A stretch of DNA of 64,000 nt from an uncultured Collinsella sp. (GTDB lineage: Bacteria; Actinomycetota; Coriobacteriia; Coriobacteriales; Coriobacteriaceae). The DNA lies in NCBI GenBank assembly GCA_900544135.1, contig UQTU01000003.1, forward strand, positions 124,001-188,000, written 5' to 3'. Below are positions 56,196 through 64,000 of the stretch, piece by piece. The notes below the pieces were generated by a model. It saw nothing but the letters and a program-made list of their open reading frames with translations. It was not told where the DNA came from and ran no database searches. The translations under genes and the position numbers were made by a program. Each line of letters starts with the position of its first letter. Within the stretch, counting starts at the first letter, position 1.

Positions 56196-57401
56196 ATGAG
56201 CGGACTGATAATCGATAGCGAGGCATGCGTTGGCTGTGGCCGCTGCGTTCGCGCCTGTGCCTCGGGTGGCATTGTGGTGGAGGGCGAGCGCCCCAACCGC
56301 TGCGCCCATGTGACCGACGGCTGCATCTTGTGCGGCGGGTGCGTCGACGCCTGTCCCGTCAACGCCATTTCGATCGAGCGCGACGAGGCCGCCGGCGCGG
56401 TTGACCTCGATGCGTATCGAGACATTTGGGTATTCGTTCAGACCGACGAGCACGATGACGTGGCCCCGGTGGCCTACGAGCTCATGGGCAAGGGCCGCGA
56501 GCTTGCCGATGCACGCGGCTGTCGCCTGGTGGCGCTGGTCGGCATGGGCCCCGAGGGCTCGCTCGGGGACCTGGAGCATCTGGTTTGCGCCGGTGCGGAC
56601 GAGGTCGCGGTTTGCCGCGACGAGCGACTGCGCCAAAACGATGCGGAGGTCTATGCTCGCTTGATTTGCGATTTGGTGGCCGAGCGCAGGCCCGAGGCCA
56701 TTCTGTACGGCGCGACCGCCTTTGGCCGTGAGCTGGCGCCAGGTGTGGCCGTTCGCTTGCGGACGGGCCTTACGGCCGACTGCACCGTGCTTTCGATGGA
56801 TACGGAGACGGGCCTGCTGCAACAGACGCGTCCGGCGTTTGGCGGCAACTTGATGGCCACCATTATCTGCCCCAACCACCGTCCCCAGATGGCAACGGTG
56901 CGCCCCGGCATCTTTAAGGCGCCCGACTTTGACTATAGCCGCTCCGGAACGATTACCCAGGTATTACTTGCGGAAGACGCCAAGGCTCGTGTCGAGATTT
57001 CGATTCCCGCCGAGGAATGGGGCCAGCAGGCTTCGATTGCCGATGCCGAGCGTCTAGTTGTTGTGGGTCGCGGTATTGGCTCCAAGAAAAACCTACCCTT
57101 GATGCGAAAGCTCGCCGAAGCCCTGGGTGCCGAGCTTGGTTGCACGCGTCCCGTTGTAGAGGCAGGCTGGTTGGAGTATCGCCACCAGATCGGTCAGACC
57201 GGCGTGTCGGTTTCGCCCAAGCTCCTTGTGAGTATTGGCGTTTCGGGTGCCATCCAGCATCTTGCCGGCATCGGCGGCGCGGAGTGCATCATCGCTGTCA
57301 ACGAGGACTCGGATGCTCCCATCTTCGGCGCTGCGCAGTACAAAGTTGTCGGCGACGCCGTCGAAGTCGTCGAGGAGCTTCTGGCCCAACTCGAGCACTA
57401 G
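56196..57401 (+). CDS. etfA: Electron transfer flavoprotein subunit alpha with N-terminal 2x[4Fe-4S] ferredoxin domain
   Basis: A 401-residue EtfA fused to a ferredoxin-like domain. Residues 8-60 hold CVGCGRCVRACA and CILCGGCVDACP, ligands for two [4Fe-4S] clusters. The ETF-alpha domain follows, with the FAD motif VGRGIGSKKNLPL and GAIQHLAGIGGAECIIAVNE near the C-terminus. This architecture matches LctC of Acetobacterium, where Ldh-EtfAB couples lactate oxidation by NAD+ to ferredoxin oxidation. The three genes here (Ldh, EtfB, EtfA) are in one operon. The gene ends overlapping the convergent HD gene by four bases. Confidence 0.92.
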   Translation: MSGLIIDSEACVGCGRCVRACASGGIVVEGERPNRCAHVTDGCILCGGCVDACPVNAISIERDEAAGAVDLDAYRDIWVFVQTDEHDDVAPVAYELMGKGRELADARGCRLVALVGMGPEGSLGDLEHLVCAGADEVAVCRDERLRQNDAEVYARLICDLVAERRPEAILYGATAFGRELAPGVAVRLRTGLTADCTVLSMDTETGLLQQTRPAFGGNLMATIICPNHRPQMATVRPGIFKAPDFDYSRSGTITQVLLAEDAKARVEISIPAEEWGQQASIADAERLVVVGRGIGSKKNLPLMRKLAEALGAELGCTRPVVEAGWLEYRHQIGQTGVSVSPKLLVSIGVSGAIQHLAGIGGAECIIAVNEDSDAPIFGAAQYKVVGDAVEVVEELLAQLEH

Positions 57402-58210
57402 GCGCCGGCCAGCCAGGCTCGCATCTCGTTCTTTAAGCGCTTCCAGGTCGCTTGCGTGGCGGGATCGGTAAAGGGGCGCAAAATGCCAAAGGGTGCGTCG
57501 AGCAGGCGGTAGATATCGCCCTGCTCGCGCGCCAGCGCGCGGCTTGCCGGATAGACGAGCTCAAACATAAAACAGATAAGCCCCACCAAGTAGTCCGCGG
57601 GCTCATCGCGCTCATCGCGTGCGACGCACCGGCGCTCGTCAAAGGCGGTAAGCGCCGGTATCGAGAACCGGCTGGCGAGAAATGTGTCCTCATCAACCTT
57701 GAGGATGGTGTCGACGGTACTGTCGGCGATGGTGCGCATGATGTCGATCTTGTCGCCATCGCGCACAATATCGCAGAAGCGCCGCGTGCGCTCGTCGAGC
57801 TGAGCGGGTAGACGGAAATCGCTGTGATAGGCAATGCTCGCTCGAATGAGTTCGTCTTCTACCGGATCGTCGATAAAGTCGCGGATACTTGTTGCCGCGG
57901 GCGCATCTGCAGGTGTTTCGCCAAAGAGGACCTCGACGCCCAACGCCGCATGGCTCACGCTTTCGGCATCCTTAAACGTATCCCAGCGTCGCAGCTGCTC
58001 AAAGCGGCCCATATCGTGCAACAGCCCACAAAACCACGCCAGGTCAATGTCCTGCGGTGACCAGCCCTGTTCGCGTGCCACGGCATCGCATGCCTCGGCA
58101 ACGTGGTACGTATGCTCGATTTTGACCGCGATACGCGGATTGGCGGCGTCGTAGGCATCGGTGTAGGTCTTGAAGGCCGCGGCCGCCCGCGTTCGATCGA
58201 TAGCTGTCAT
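57398..58210 (-). CDS. HD-domain phosphohydrolase
   Basis: A 270-residue HD-superfamily protein. Metal ligands: His33 or His36 (IEHTYHVAEAC), His65-Asp66 (GLLHDMGRFEQ), and a later Asp (RDGDKIDIM). Such proteins hydrolyse nucleotides or cyclic dinucleotides. The C-terminal helical part is unassigned. ATG at 58210. Convergent with etfA (four-base overlap of stop regions). Confidence 0.83.
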   Translation of the reverse strand: MTAIDRTRAAAAFKTYTDAYDAANPRIAVKIEHTYHVAEACDAVAREQGWSPQDIDLAWFCGLLHDMGRFEQLRRWDTFKDAESVSHAALGVEVLFGETPADAPAATSIRDFIDDPVEDELIRASIAYHSDFRLPAQLDERTRRFCDIVRDGDKIDIMRTIADSTVDTILKVDEDTFLASRFSIPALTAFDERRCVARDERDEPADYLVGLICFMFELVYPASRALAREQGDIYRLLDAPFGILRPFTDPATQATWKRLKNEMRAWLAGA

Positions 58211-58347
58211 AATGACTTCCTAAAAAGTTGTGTCTTTCTGTGTCTTTCGATTCGGTGGCAATTGTAGGTGAACTCGGTTGCCATCGGGCGATGGTTCTGC
58301 CGCGTCGTTGAATGCGGCTCGGAAATCTTGTCGGGACGAGGAACGCT

Positions 58348-59043
58348 ATGATGCTCAAAATCGTTAAAACCGTCTGGCCGGTGATGCTTACCTATGTTGC
58401 GATCGGCGCGCCGTGCGGAATGATTATGGCGCAGACGGGGATGGAGCCCTGGATGGTTTTTGCTTTGAGCAGCACGTTCGTGACGGGTAGCGGACAATTC
58501 ATGGTCTGCAACCTGTGGCTGGCGGGTGTGCCTGCGGCATCGATCGTCGCGAGTGTCGCCGCAATCTCCTCGCGCTTTGCGCTGTACTCGGCATCGATCG
58601 CGCCACATCTGTCGGGCGCCTCAAAGCGTCAGACGCTGGCGGTCGCCGCGACGCTCACCGAGGAGGCGTATGGCATCTCGCTTGCCAAGTTGGTTGAGGG
58701 AAAGGACTGGGGTCCGCGCGAGTCCTTTGTGCTCAACGTGGTCCTCATCGCAACGTGGGGCGTTTCGTGTACGACGGGCGCCATCGTCGGCGCCGTTGTC
58801 GATGTTCCCACCGCTCTTGCAGGTTTTGTCTGCACATCGCTCTTTATCTGCCTACTCTTTTCGCAGCGACTGTCGCGCGGCAATGTCGTAGCTGCCGGTT
58901 TGGCTGCGGTGTCCGTTGCTATATGCAAGTTCTTGGGGTGGACGAATATCGCCGTGCCGGCAAGTGTGCTCGTCGGCGTTGTCACGGCACTCGCGTGCGA
59001 TGTCCTCGCCGAAGGAAGGGGCGCTCGCGATGCCCGTTCATGA
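58348..59043 (+). CDS. azlC: AzlC family branched-chain amino acid exporter subunit
   Basis: A 231-residue membrane protein with about six helices. FVTGSGQFMVCNLWLAGVPA and SSRFALYSASIAPHL are AzlC/YgaZ signatures; LTEEAYGISLAK follows. AzlC and AzlD (YgaZH in E. coli) export valine and similar compounds. GAGGAACGCT precedes the ATG at 58348; a second ATG follows directly. It overlaps azlD by 14 bases. Confidence 0.87.
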   Translation: MMLKIVKTVWPVMLTYVAIGAPCGMIMAQTGMEPWMVFALSSTFVTGSGQFMVCNLWLAGVPAASIVASVAAISSRFALYSASIAPHLSGASKRQTLAVAATLTEEAYGISLAKLVEGKDWGPRESFVLNVVLIATWGVSCTTGAIVGAVVDVPTALAGFVCTSLFICLLFSQRLSRGNVVAAGLAAVSVAICKFLGWTNIAVPASVLVGVVTALACDVLAEGRGARDARS

Positions 59044-59353
59044 GTTTTTGGTCCTGTGGCTGTCGTCTTGGGCGGTCATCGCGTTTTTCCGCATTGCCCC
59101 GGCGTTTGCCTTGCGTGGGAGAACGCTGTCACCCCGCGTTACCGAGGCCTTGGGTTATATTCCGCCTGCCGCCTTTGCGGCATTGGTCGCTAACGATTTG
59201 ATAAGCCCTGGCGCTTTCGACGCCGGCTTGTGGCAGGACTTGATTCCCTGGATTGCGGCTGCCGGTGTTGTGGCGGTGGCAATTAAGACAAAGTCGATGT
59301 TGTGGTGCTGCGTCTCGGGTATCGTGCTCTATATCGTTTTGAGCCTCATATAA
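59030..59353 (+). CDS. azlD: AzlD family branched-chain amino acid exporter subunit
   Basis: A 107-residue partner of AzlC with about four helices: MPVHEFLVLWLSSWAVIAFF, RVTEALGYIPPAAFAALVA (the family motif R...l.yiPpAvlaal) and KTKSMLWCCVSGIVLYIVLS. GGAAGGGG precedes the ATG at 59030. Overlap with azlC indicates translational coupling; the two form one transporter. Confidence 0.85.
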   Translation: MPVHEFLVLWLSSWAVIAFFRIAPAFALRGRTLSPRVTEALGYIPPAAFAALVANDLISPGAFDAGLWQDLIPWIAAAGVVAVAIKTKSMLWCCVSGIVLYIVLSLI

Positions 59354-59494
59354 GAGCAGGGCACGTTTGGCGTTCCGGCCAACGAATCCAATTTCTCACC
59401 GAGCCGGTCTGCTTCTTCTGGTACCATGATCAAACTTTACTGTAGCAAAGCGTGACGTGGGCTTTTGTTCCGCGTCGGCGGAAATGGGGGTTTC

Positions 59495-60517
59495 ATGGCA
59501 CAGGGAGCGGCCGCCAACGAGCAAAAGAAATTCAAAGTACCGCGCATCCCGGGTGACATCATGATCTACCCGATGATCGTCGGCCTTTTGCTCAATACCT
59601 TCTGCCCGCAGGTCTTTGAGATCGGCGGCTTCTTCACGGCTGCCTGCCGCGGCGGCTCCAACACCATCGTCGCCGCGATCCTGCTGTTTGTGGGCGCCGG
59701 CATCAGCTTTAAGTCCACACCGGGTGCCATCAAGACCGGCATCGTCGTACTGATCCCCAAGCTTGTTGTTGCGGCCGCCCTTGGCTTGGGTGTGGCATAT
59801 TTCTTTAACGACAACTTCCTGGGCCTGAGCTCCGTGTCTATCATCGGCGGTATCACGTTTTGCAACATGGCGCTCTATACGGGTATCATGGGCGAGTTCG
59901 GCGATGAGTCCGAGCAGGGCGCCGTCGGTATCCTGTTCTTTACGGCCGGCCCCGCCGTCACGATGATCATCCTCGGTGTCTCGGGGCTCGCCAACATCCC
60001 CGTCGGCACCATCATCGGATCCATCCTGCCACTTGTTATCGGTATGGTCCTGGGCAACTTGTTCCCGTTTGTCAAGAACCTGCTGGTCCCCGGCGCCAAT
60101 CCCGCGATCGCTGTCATCGGTTTTCAGCTCGGTGCGTCCATGAGCCTTTCGAGCTTTATCACCGGCGGCATCTCGGGCATCCTGCTGGGCCTCATCACGC
60201 TCTTTATCGTCGGCCCCATCACCTTTGCGTTCGAGCGCCTGTGCGGTGGTAACGGCAAGGCGGCCGTTGCCTGCTCCACTATCGCCGGCACGGCTATGAC
60301 CACGCCGGTCGCCCTCGCCGAGGTCGCTCCGCGCTATGCCGAGCTTGCGCCCACCGCGTATGCGCAGATCGCCACCGCCGTCATCATCACGGCAATCATG
60401 GCCCCGATTCTGACCGGCTGGATCGACAAGAAGTTCTGCCAGGGCAAGGAGGACCTGTCGGTCGAAGGCGTTGAGGCCATCGAAAAAGCCGTCGCGACCG
60501 ACATCGATGGCGAGTAG
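59495..60517 (+). CDS. kdgT: 2-keto-3-deoxygluconate permease (KdgT family)
   Basis: A 340-residue membrane transporter with about ten helices. Family signatures: IPGDIMIYPMIVGLLLNTFC, GAGISFKSTPGAIKTG and ISIIGGITFCNMALY-like SVSIIGGITFCNMALYTGIM. KdgT imports 2-keto-3-deoxygluconate from pectin or uronate breakdown; substrate by homology only, as no kdg genes are nearby. ATG at 59495 with GGGGG upstream. Confidence 0.87.
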   Translation: MAQGAAANEQKKFKVPRIPGDIMIYPMIVGLLLNTFCPQVFEIGGFFTAACRGGSNTIVAAILLFVGAGISFKSTPGAIKTGIVVLIPKLVVAAALGLGVAYFFNDNFLGLSSVSIIGGITFCNMALYTGIMGEFGDESEQGAVGILFFTAGPAVTMIILGVSGLANIPVGTIIGSILPLVIGMVLGNLFPFVKNLLVPGANPAIAVIGFQLGASMSLSSFITGGISGILLGLITLFIVGPITFAFERLCGGNGKAAVACSTIAGTAMTTPVALAEVAPRYAELAPTAYAQIATAVIITAIMAPILTGWIDKKFCQGKEDLSVEGVEAIEKAVATDIDGE

Positions 60518-60561
60518 CAATAGCACTCATCAATGATTCCGGCGTGCAATTCGCGCCGTTC

Positions 60562-60605
60562 GAGCGCCCGAACGAAAGCTGTTTTGCAGTGACGGTCGGG
60601 CGCTC
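60562..60605 (+). terminator. Long-loop hairpin after kdgT
   Basis: GAGCGCCCGA and TCGGGCGCTC, 10-bp perfect stem with a 24-base loop, then TGCTATTAT. Possible terminator, 44 bases after the stop. Confidence 0.5.
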
Positions 60606-60703
60606 TGCTATTATCCCCATTGCCCCTGCGGAATAGGGGCGTTTATTGCCCAGACACGAATCGGGCGATTCTGGCCACTTGGATATTGAAGGGATGGCGT
60701 CTA

Positions 60704-61846
60704 GTGGTTAAGGCACTCAAGATCGAGATATTCCTGCTGTGCATGATTATTCTTATCGGGCTTGCCGTACGAAGCCGTCGCTCCCTGTTCTCGAGCACCC
60801 AGCAGCTTTTGTTTAGCATGCTGGGCTACACGTCTGCTGCCTACATTTTCTTCGATATGATCTGGACGCTCTCGGACGGCGTGAGCACTCCTGTAGGCAT
60901 CACGGCCAACTGGATTTCCAACGCGGTTTCGTTTTCGCTGTTCGCCATCGCGTGCCTCATTTGGTTTTTCTATTCCGAGACGATGCAGGGCTCACGGCTC
61001 CTGACCACGCCCTATAGGGTGGTACTTTTAACGTTGCCAACCGCATTGGTGGTCGTGTTGGCATTTACCAGTTACTGGACGCACGCTATGTTCTATATCG
61101 ATACACAGGGCGTATATCGTCGCGGAGCGCTTTATATGATTCAGCCTATCGTTAGCTACTGCTACGTCATATATACGTCCTTGCATGCGTTTGTGCAATC
61201 TCGCAGGGTCGAGAGTCTGCAGACGAAGGCCATCTATCGAACCTTGGCATTCTTCGCTATTCCCGCTCTGGTGGGCGGTACCTTTCAGGTCGTATACTCG
61301 GTGCCCGGCCTTTGTGTCGGCATAATGATTAGCATCCTGCTGCTCTATATCGTCTATCAGGAGCAACTGATCTCGACTGACCCGTTGACTGGACTCAACA
61401 ACCGCAATCGTTTTGAGACCTATATGCTGTCGCTCTTTTCAAATGTGGATCAGGCCGAAGATGTATATCTGCTTATGATGGACGCCGACGGCTTTAAGCA
61501 GATTAATGATCGCTATGGACATGTGGAGGGTGACCATGCTCTTCAGGTTGTTGCGGCGGCGCTCAAGGATGTCTGCTCGCCGGCTGGTGGGTTTATCGCG
61601 CGCTATGGTGGCGATGAGTTCGTGGTGCTCCAAAAGGCAGCGGCGGAACAGGACATCATAGACTTGTGTTCGGCGATTAACGACGAGCTCGCTCGTGCTG
61701 AGGTGCCGTATGCATTGCGGATGTCCATCGGTTACGCGCGGGTCGGCGATAGTGTTGATACCTGGCAAGACTTACTTCGCGCTGCCGATGCGGAGCTCTA
61801 CCGCGTCAAGGCTGAGAAAAAGAAAGCCGGCGTCCAGATACGCTAG
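60704..61846 (+). CDS. Membrane-bound diguanylate cyclase (GGDEF domain)
   Basis: A roughly 380-residue protein with seven or eight N-terminal helices (to about residue 215) and a C-terminal GGDEF domain (about 220-378). The signature STDPLTGLNNRNRF opens the domain, and RYGGDEF (active site at 302-306) is canonical, so c-di-GMP synthesis is likely. The RxxD inhibitory site normally five residues before GGDEF is absent. The GTG at 60704 has GAAGGG upstream; other starts up to 60620 are possible. No EAL gene nearby. Confidence 0.85.
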   Translation: MVKALKIEIFLLCMIILIGLAVRSRRSLFSSTQQLLFSMLGYTSAAYIFFDMIWTLSDGVSTPVGITANWISNAVSFSLFAIACLIWFFYSETMQGSRLLTTPYRVVLLTLPTALVVVLAFTSYWTHAMFYIDTQGVYRRGALYMIQPIVSYCYVIYTSLHAFVQSRRVESLQTKAIYRTLAFFAIPALVGGTFQVVYSVPGLCVGIMISILLLYIVYQEQLISTDPLTGLNNRNRFETYMLSLFSNVDQAEDVYLLMMDADGFKQINDRYGHVEGDHALQVVAAALKDVCSPAGGFIARYGGDEFVVLQKAAAEQDIIDLCSAINDELARAEVPYALRMSIGYARVGDSVDTWQDLLRAADAELYRVKAEKKKAGVQIR

Positions 61847-61921
61847 AAAAAAGGGGCGAACGCTAGTGTGCGTGGCGGCCCTCAGCTCACCGATGTACTC
61901 CATTAAGCTAAAGTGTGCGAA

Positions 61922-61961
61922 CACCTTTCCTAAAAAGGTGAGCTCGCTAGGCCTTTTTAGG
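61922..61961. terminator. Overlapping hairpins between GGDEF and EamA genes
   Basis: CACCTTT/AAAGGTG at 61922-61940, and CCTAAAAAGG/CCTTTTTAGG (perfect 10 bp) at 61929-61961, which extends into the EamA 3' end. They are mutually exclusive; either may terminate convergent transcripts. Confidence 0.4.
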
Positions 61962-62882
61962 TTTGTTGACAATGATGATGCCGCTGCAGACCAAGAGTAG
62001 GGCTACAAGTACGGTAACAGGGCTCGTGCCGGCGCCCTCGCCGAGCAGCAATGCACTCAGCAGTACGCCAAAGACCGGGTTCATAAAGCCAAAGATCGAA
62101 ACGCGGCTAACGGGGTTGACGGCGAGCAGGCGGGACCACAGCGAGTACGCGACGGCGGAAATGAGTGCCATGTAGATGATGAGCGCGATGGCGGGGATGA
62201 TCGCGGTGGGGGAGAGCGTGCCGCCCATCAAAAACCCGATGGCGGTAAGGACCAGGCCGCCGACCAAGAACTGCCACCCTGCAAGCAAGACGCCGTCGTG
62301 CTCGCGCGAGAAGATGCCGATCAGGCAGGTCGAAAGGGCACCCGCAACGGTGGAAGCCAAGATAAATCCCTCGCCGTCGAGTGAAAAGCCAAAGGTACCG
62401 TCCGCGCCCGAAAGATTGACGAGTGCGACGCCGGCAAAGCCTAACACACACCCAAGCACCTTGGCCGTATCGAGCTTCTCGGTGCGAAACGCCAGGGCGG
62501 CAAAGAGGATGGCCAAGAAGTTGGCGCTGGCCTCGATGATGGAGCTCGACATGGCACTGGCGTGCGAGAGTCCCAGATAGAAAAAGAAGTACTGTCCGAT
62601 AGTCTGGAAGAGCGACAGGATGCAGATGGGCTTAATGTCGCGTACCTGTGGGACGAGCGGGCGGCGCTGGGCTGCACTCATACCGGCGATAACCAGGATA
62701 CCGGCAAGCGTGAAGCGCAAACCTGCAAAGAGTAGCTGCGAGGCGCTATCGTGCGCTGGGATACCAAAGAGTGCGTAGCCGATCTTGATGCAGGGAAAAG
62801 CCGACCCCCAGAGCGCGCAACAAACAAGGCAGCCCAGGATGAGTCCAGGCAGGGTGGCGAGATGCGTCTTGCGGCTTTCCAT
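61947..62882 (-). CDS. EamA/DMT family transporter
   Basis: A 311-residue membrane protein with ten helices in two EamA repeats. Motifs include CALWGSAFPCIKIGYALFGI near residue 25, SLFQTIGQYFFFYLGLSHAS, SSSIIEASANFLAILFAALA and FGFMNPVFGVLLSALLLGEG. Exporter of unknown metabolite. AGGAGAAGGACATC precedes the ATG at 62882. A different branch from the 16824 exporter (no regulator gene nearby). Confidence 0.86.
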   Translation of the reverse strand: MESRKTHLATLPGLILGCLVCCALWGSAFPCIKIGYALFGIPAHDSASQLLFAGLRFTLAGILVIAGMSAAQRRPLVPQVRDIKPICILSLFQTIGQYFFFYLGLSHASAMSSSIIEASANFLAILFAALAFRTEKLDTAKVLGCVLGFAGVALVNLSGADGTFGFSLDGEGFILASTVAGALSTCLIGIFSREHDGVLLAGWQFLVGGLVLTAIGFLMGGTLSPTAIIPAIALIIYMALISAVAYSLWSRLLAVNPVSRVSIFGFMNPVFGVLLSALLLGEGAGTSPVTVLVALLLVCSGIIIVNKPKKA

Positions 62883-62910
62883 GATGTCCTTCTCCTATAC
62901 GCGCAAAGCA

Positions 62911-62946
62911 AAAAAGAACCCGCCACCGGGCGTGCCGGTGGCGGGT
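62911..62946 (-). terminator. Intrinsic terminator after purL
   Basis: ACCCGCCACCGG/CCGGTGGCGGGT, perfect 12-bp stem with a 5-base loop, then TTCTTTTTT on the minus strand. Confidence 0.92.
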
Positions 62947-62983
62947 GTTGTTACCCGAGGGGATTGTACCCGATGGGAAAGCT

Positions 62984-64000
62984 TTAAGCGAAGTAGGCTA
63001 CGCCGCTCTCAAAGATCGGCATGAACTTGTCGCCGGGGACATGCTCGGGCACGTTGCGGTACAGGTTGTCGCCGCGACGCTCGGCATGGCCCATCTTGCC
63101 CAGGACGCGGCCGTCGGGGCTCGTGATGCCCTCGATGGCAAGTGCGGAGCCGTTGGGGTTGACGGAAAGATCCATGCTGGGCTTGCCGTCCTCGCCCACG
63201 TACTGCGTGGCGACCTGGCCGTTGGCGATGAGCTGGGCGAGCACCTCGTCGTTGGCGACAAAGCGGCCCTCGCCGTGGCTGATGGCGACGGTGTAGGGGT
63301 CGTCCAGGCTGCACTGCGACAGCCACGGGGACAGATTGGACGAGATGCGAGTGCGCACCAGACGGCTCTGGTGGCGGCCGATGGTGTTAAAGGTCAGCGT
63401 GGGTGCATCCGGCGTGGCGTCGACGATGTCGCCGTAGGGCACCAGACCGAGCTTGATCAGGGCCTGGAAGCCGTTGCAAATGCCCAGCATCAGGCCGTCG
63501 CGGGCCTTGAGCAGGTCGCGGACTGCCTCGGTGACCTCGGGAGCGCGGAAGAACGCCGTGATGAACTTGGCGGAGCCGTCGGGCTCGTCGCCGCCCGAGA
63601 AGCCGCCGGGGATCATGACAATCTGGCTTGCACGGATGCGGCGGGCAAGCTCGTGGGTGCTCTCGGCGACGGCCTCGGGCGTGAGGTTGTTGATCACGAA
63701 GGTGTCGGCTTCGGCACCGGCGGCACGGAAGGCGCGGGCGCTATCGTACTCGCAGTTGTTGCCGGGGAACACGGGGATTACCACGCGCGGGCGGGCGATC
63801 TTGGCGCCGCCGTACACGTGGATATCCTTGGCACGGAAGTCGATGGTCTCGACCTCGGCGGCCTCGCCGGCGCTGCGGTAGGCAAAGACGCCCTCGATGC
63901 CGCTCTCCCAGGCCTCCTGGAGCTCGGAGAGCTCGATGACCTCGGAGCCGGTATCGATGACATAGCCCTCAACGGTGGTGCCTAGGGGCTCGACGACAAC
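62984..64000 (-). CDS. purL: Phosphoribosylformylglycinamidine synthase PurL, C-terminal part (cut by window edge)
   Basis: The last 338 residues of a PurL that makes FGAM in purine synthesis. The open frame continues without a start to the right edge. The visible part is the class I glutaminase domain: RVVIPVFPGNNCEYDSARAF, VMIPGGFSGGDEPDGSA, nucleophile Cys in GICNGFQALIKLGL, and SHGEGRFVA; the C-terminus is ESGVAYFA. The fused glutaminase marks a large single-chain PurL (about 1200-1300 residues) rather than the PurLQS type. The upstream portion should lie outside the window. Confidence 0.92.
   Translation of the reverse strand, partial: VVVEPLGTTVEGYVIDTGSEVIELSELQEAWESGIEGVFAYRSAGEAAEVETIDFRAKDIHVYGGAKIARPRVVIPVFPGNNCEYDSARAFRAAGAEADTFVINNLTPEAVAESTHELARRIRASQIVMIPGGFSGGDEPDGSAKFITAFFRAPEVTEAVRDLLKARDGLMLGICNGFQALIKLGLVPYGDIVDATPDAPTLTFNTIGRHQSRLVRTRISSNLSPWLSQCSLDDPYTVAISHGEGRFVANDEVLAQLIANGQVATQYVGEDGKPSMDLSVNPNGSALAIEGITSPDGRVLGKMGHAERRGDNLYRNVPEHVPGDKFMPIFESGVAYFA

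Noticed and set aside
57398..57401. Four-base overlap of etfA and HD gene stop regions as a sign of antisense regulation
   Set aside because: Short convergent overlaps are common in compact genomes and nothing else supports regulation.
1..64000. tRNA or rRNA genes, insertion sequences, prophage or integrase genes
   Set aside because: None was recognised on either strand; the palindromic repeats carry no transposase in this window.

Overview
The window looks like a chromosomal segment of a gut Coriobacteriia, most likely Collinsella or a close relative. This is inferred from moderately high GC, strong AGGAGG-type ribosome binding sites with frequent GTG starts, a bile salt hydrolase, LAxTG-type cell-wall sorting signals, rubrerythrin-based peroxide defence and an anaerobe's lactate dehydrogenase/Etf module. 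No rRNA, tRNA, CRISPR array, transposase or prophage was seen. The gene at each end is cut by the window.

Region by region. 1-1.6 kb: thiamine salvage operon (thiM, thiamine-binding protein, start of thiE) behind a TPP riboswitch and terminator. 1.7-6.3 kb: Cof-type phosphatase, LysR regulator, core-type methionine synthase and uracil permease. 6.3-12.5 kb: esterase, two tandem sortase-anchored beta-helix-type surface proteins separated by a relic of the neighbouring purine permease gene, then that permease. 12.7-16.7 kb: deformylase-like protein with an altered catalytic motif, bile salt hydrolase, Kup potassium transporter. 16.8-23.6 kb: DMT exporter with its LysR regulator, an HTH-aminotransferase fusion with an internal start, canonical peptide deformylase, MFS efflux pump, and an RGG-tailed winged-helix protein. 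24-27.7 kb: PLP synthase (pdxST) divergent from PdxR, then rubrerythrin. 27.9-34 kb: alcohol and aldehyde dehydrogenases, a possible toxin-like micro-ORF, and HIRAN, phosphoesterase and DUF2130 genes. 34-38.9 kb: DUF3516 helicase, TrmB and a methyltransferase. 39-43.7 kb: XRE/DUF4097 envelope pair, Elp3 and a spermidine-synthase-like protein.

43.7-49.3 kb holds the most interesting locus. It is a compact operon of a TerB-N/TerB-C protein, a BrxD-like ATPase and an Lhr/BrxHI-like helicase, without the other BREX genes. I read it as a candidate genome-defence or DNA-processing system.

49.4-53.5 kb: a DUF554 membrane protein and a five-gene envelope/surface cluster (soluble protein, membrane protein, WxL-like secreted protein, 85-residue LAQTG-anchored protein, Cys-rich secreted protein). 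53.8-57.4 kb: FAD-linked 2-hydroxyacid (lactate) dehydrogenase with EtfB and a ferredoxin-fused EtfA, resembling electron-confurcating lactate dehydrogenase. 57.4-62.9 kb: HD phosphohydrolase, AzlCD, KdgT-type permease, diguanylate cyclase and a second DMT exporter. 63-64 kb: 3' end of purL.

At finer scale, four copies of a palindrome with a GGGACAGG core are scattered between genes. Several regulators have visible palindromic or direct-repeat operators next to their own genes. No searches could be run, so family names rest on motif recognition.
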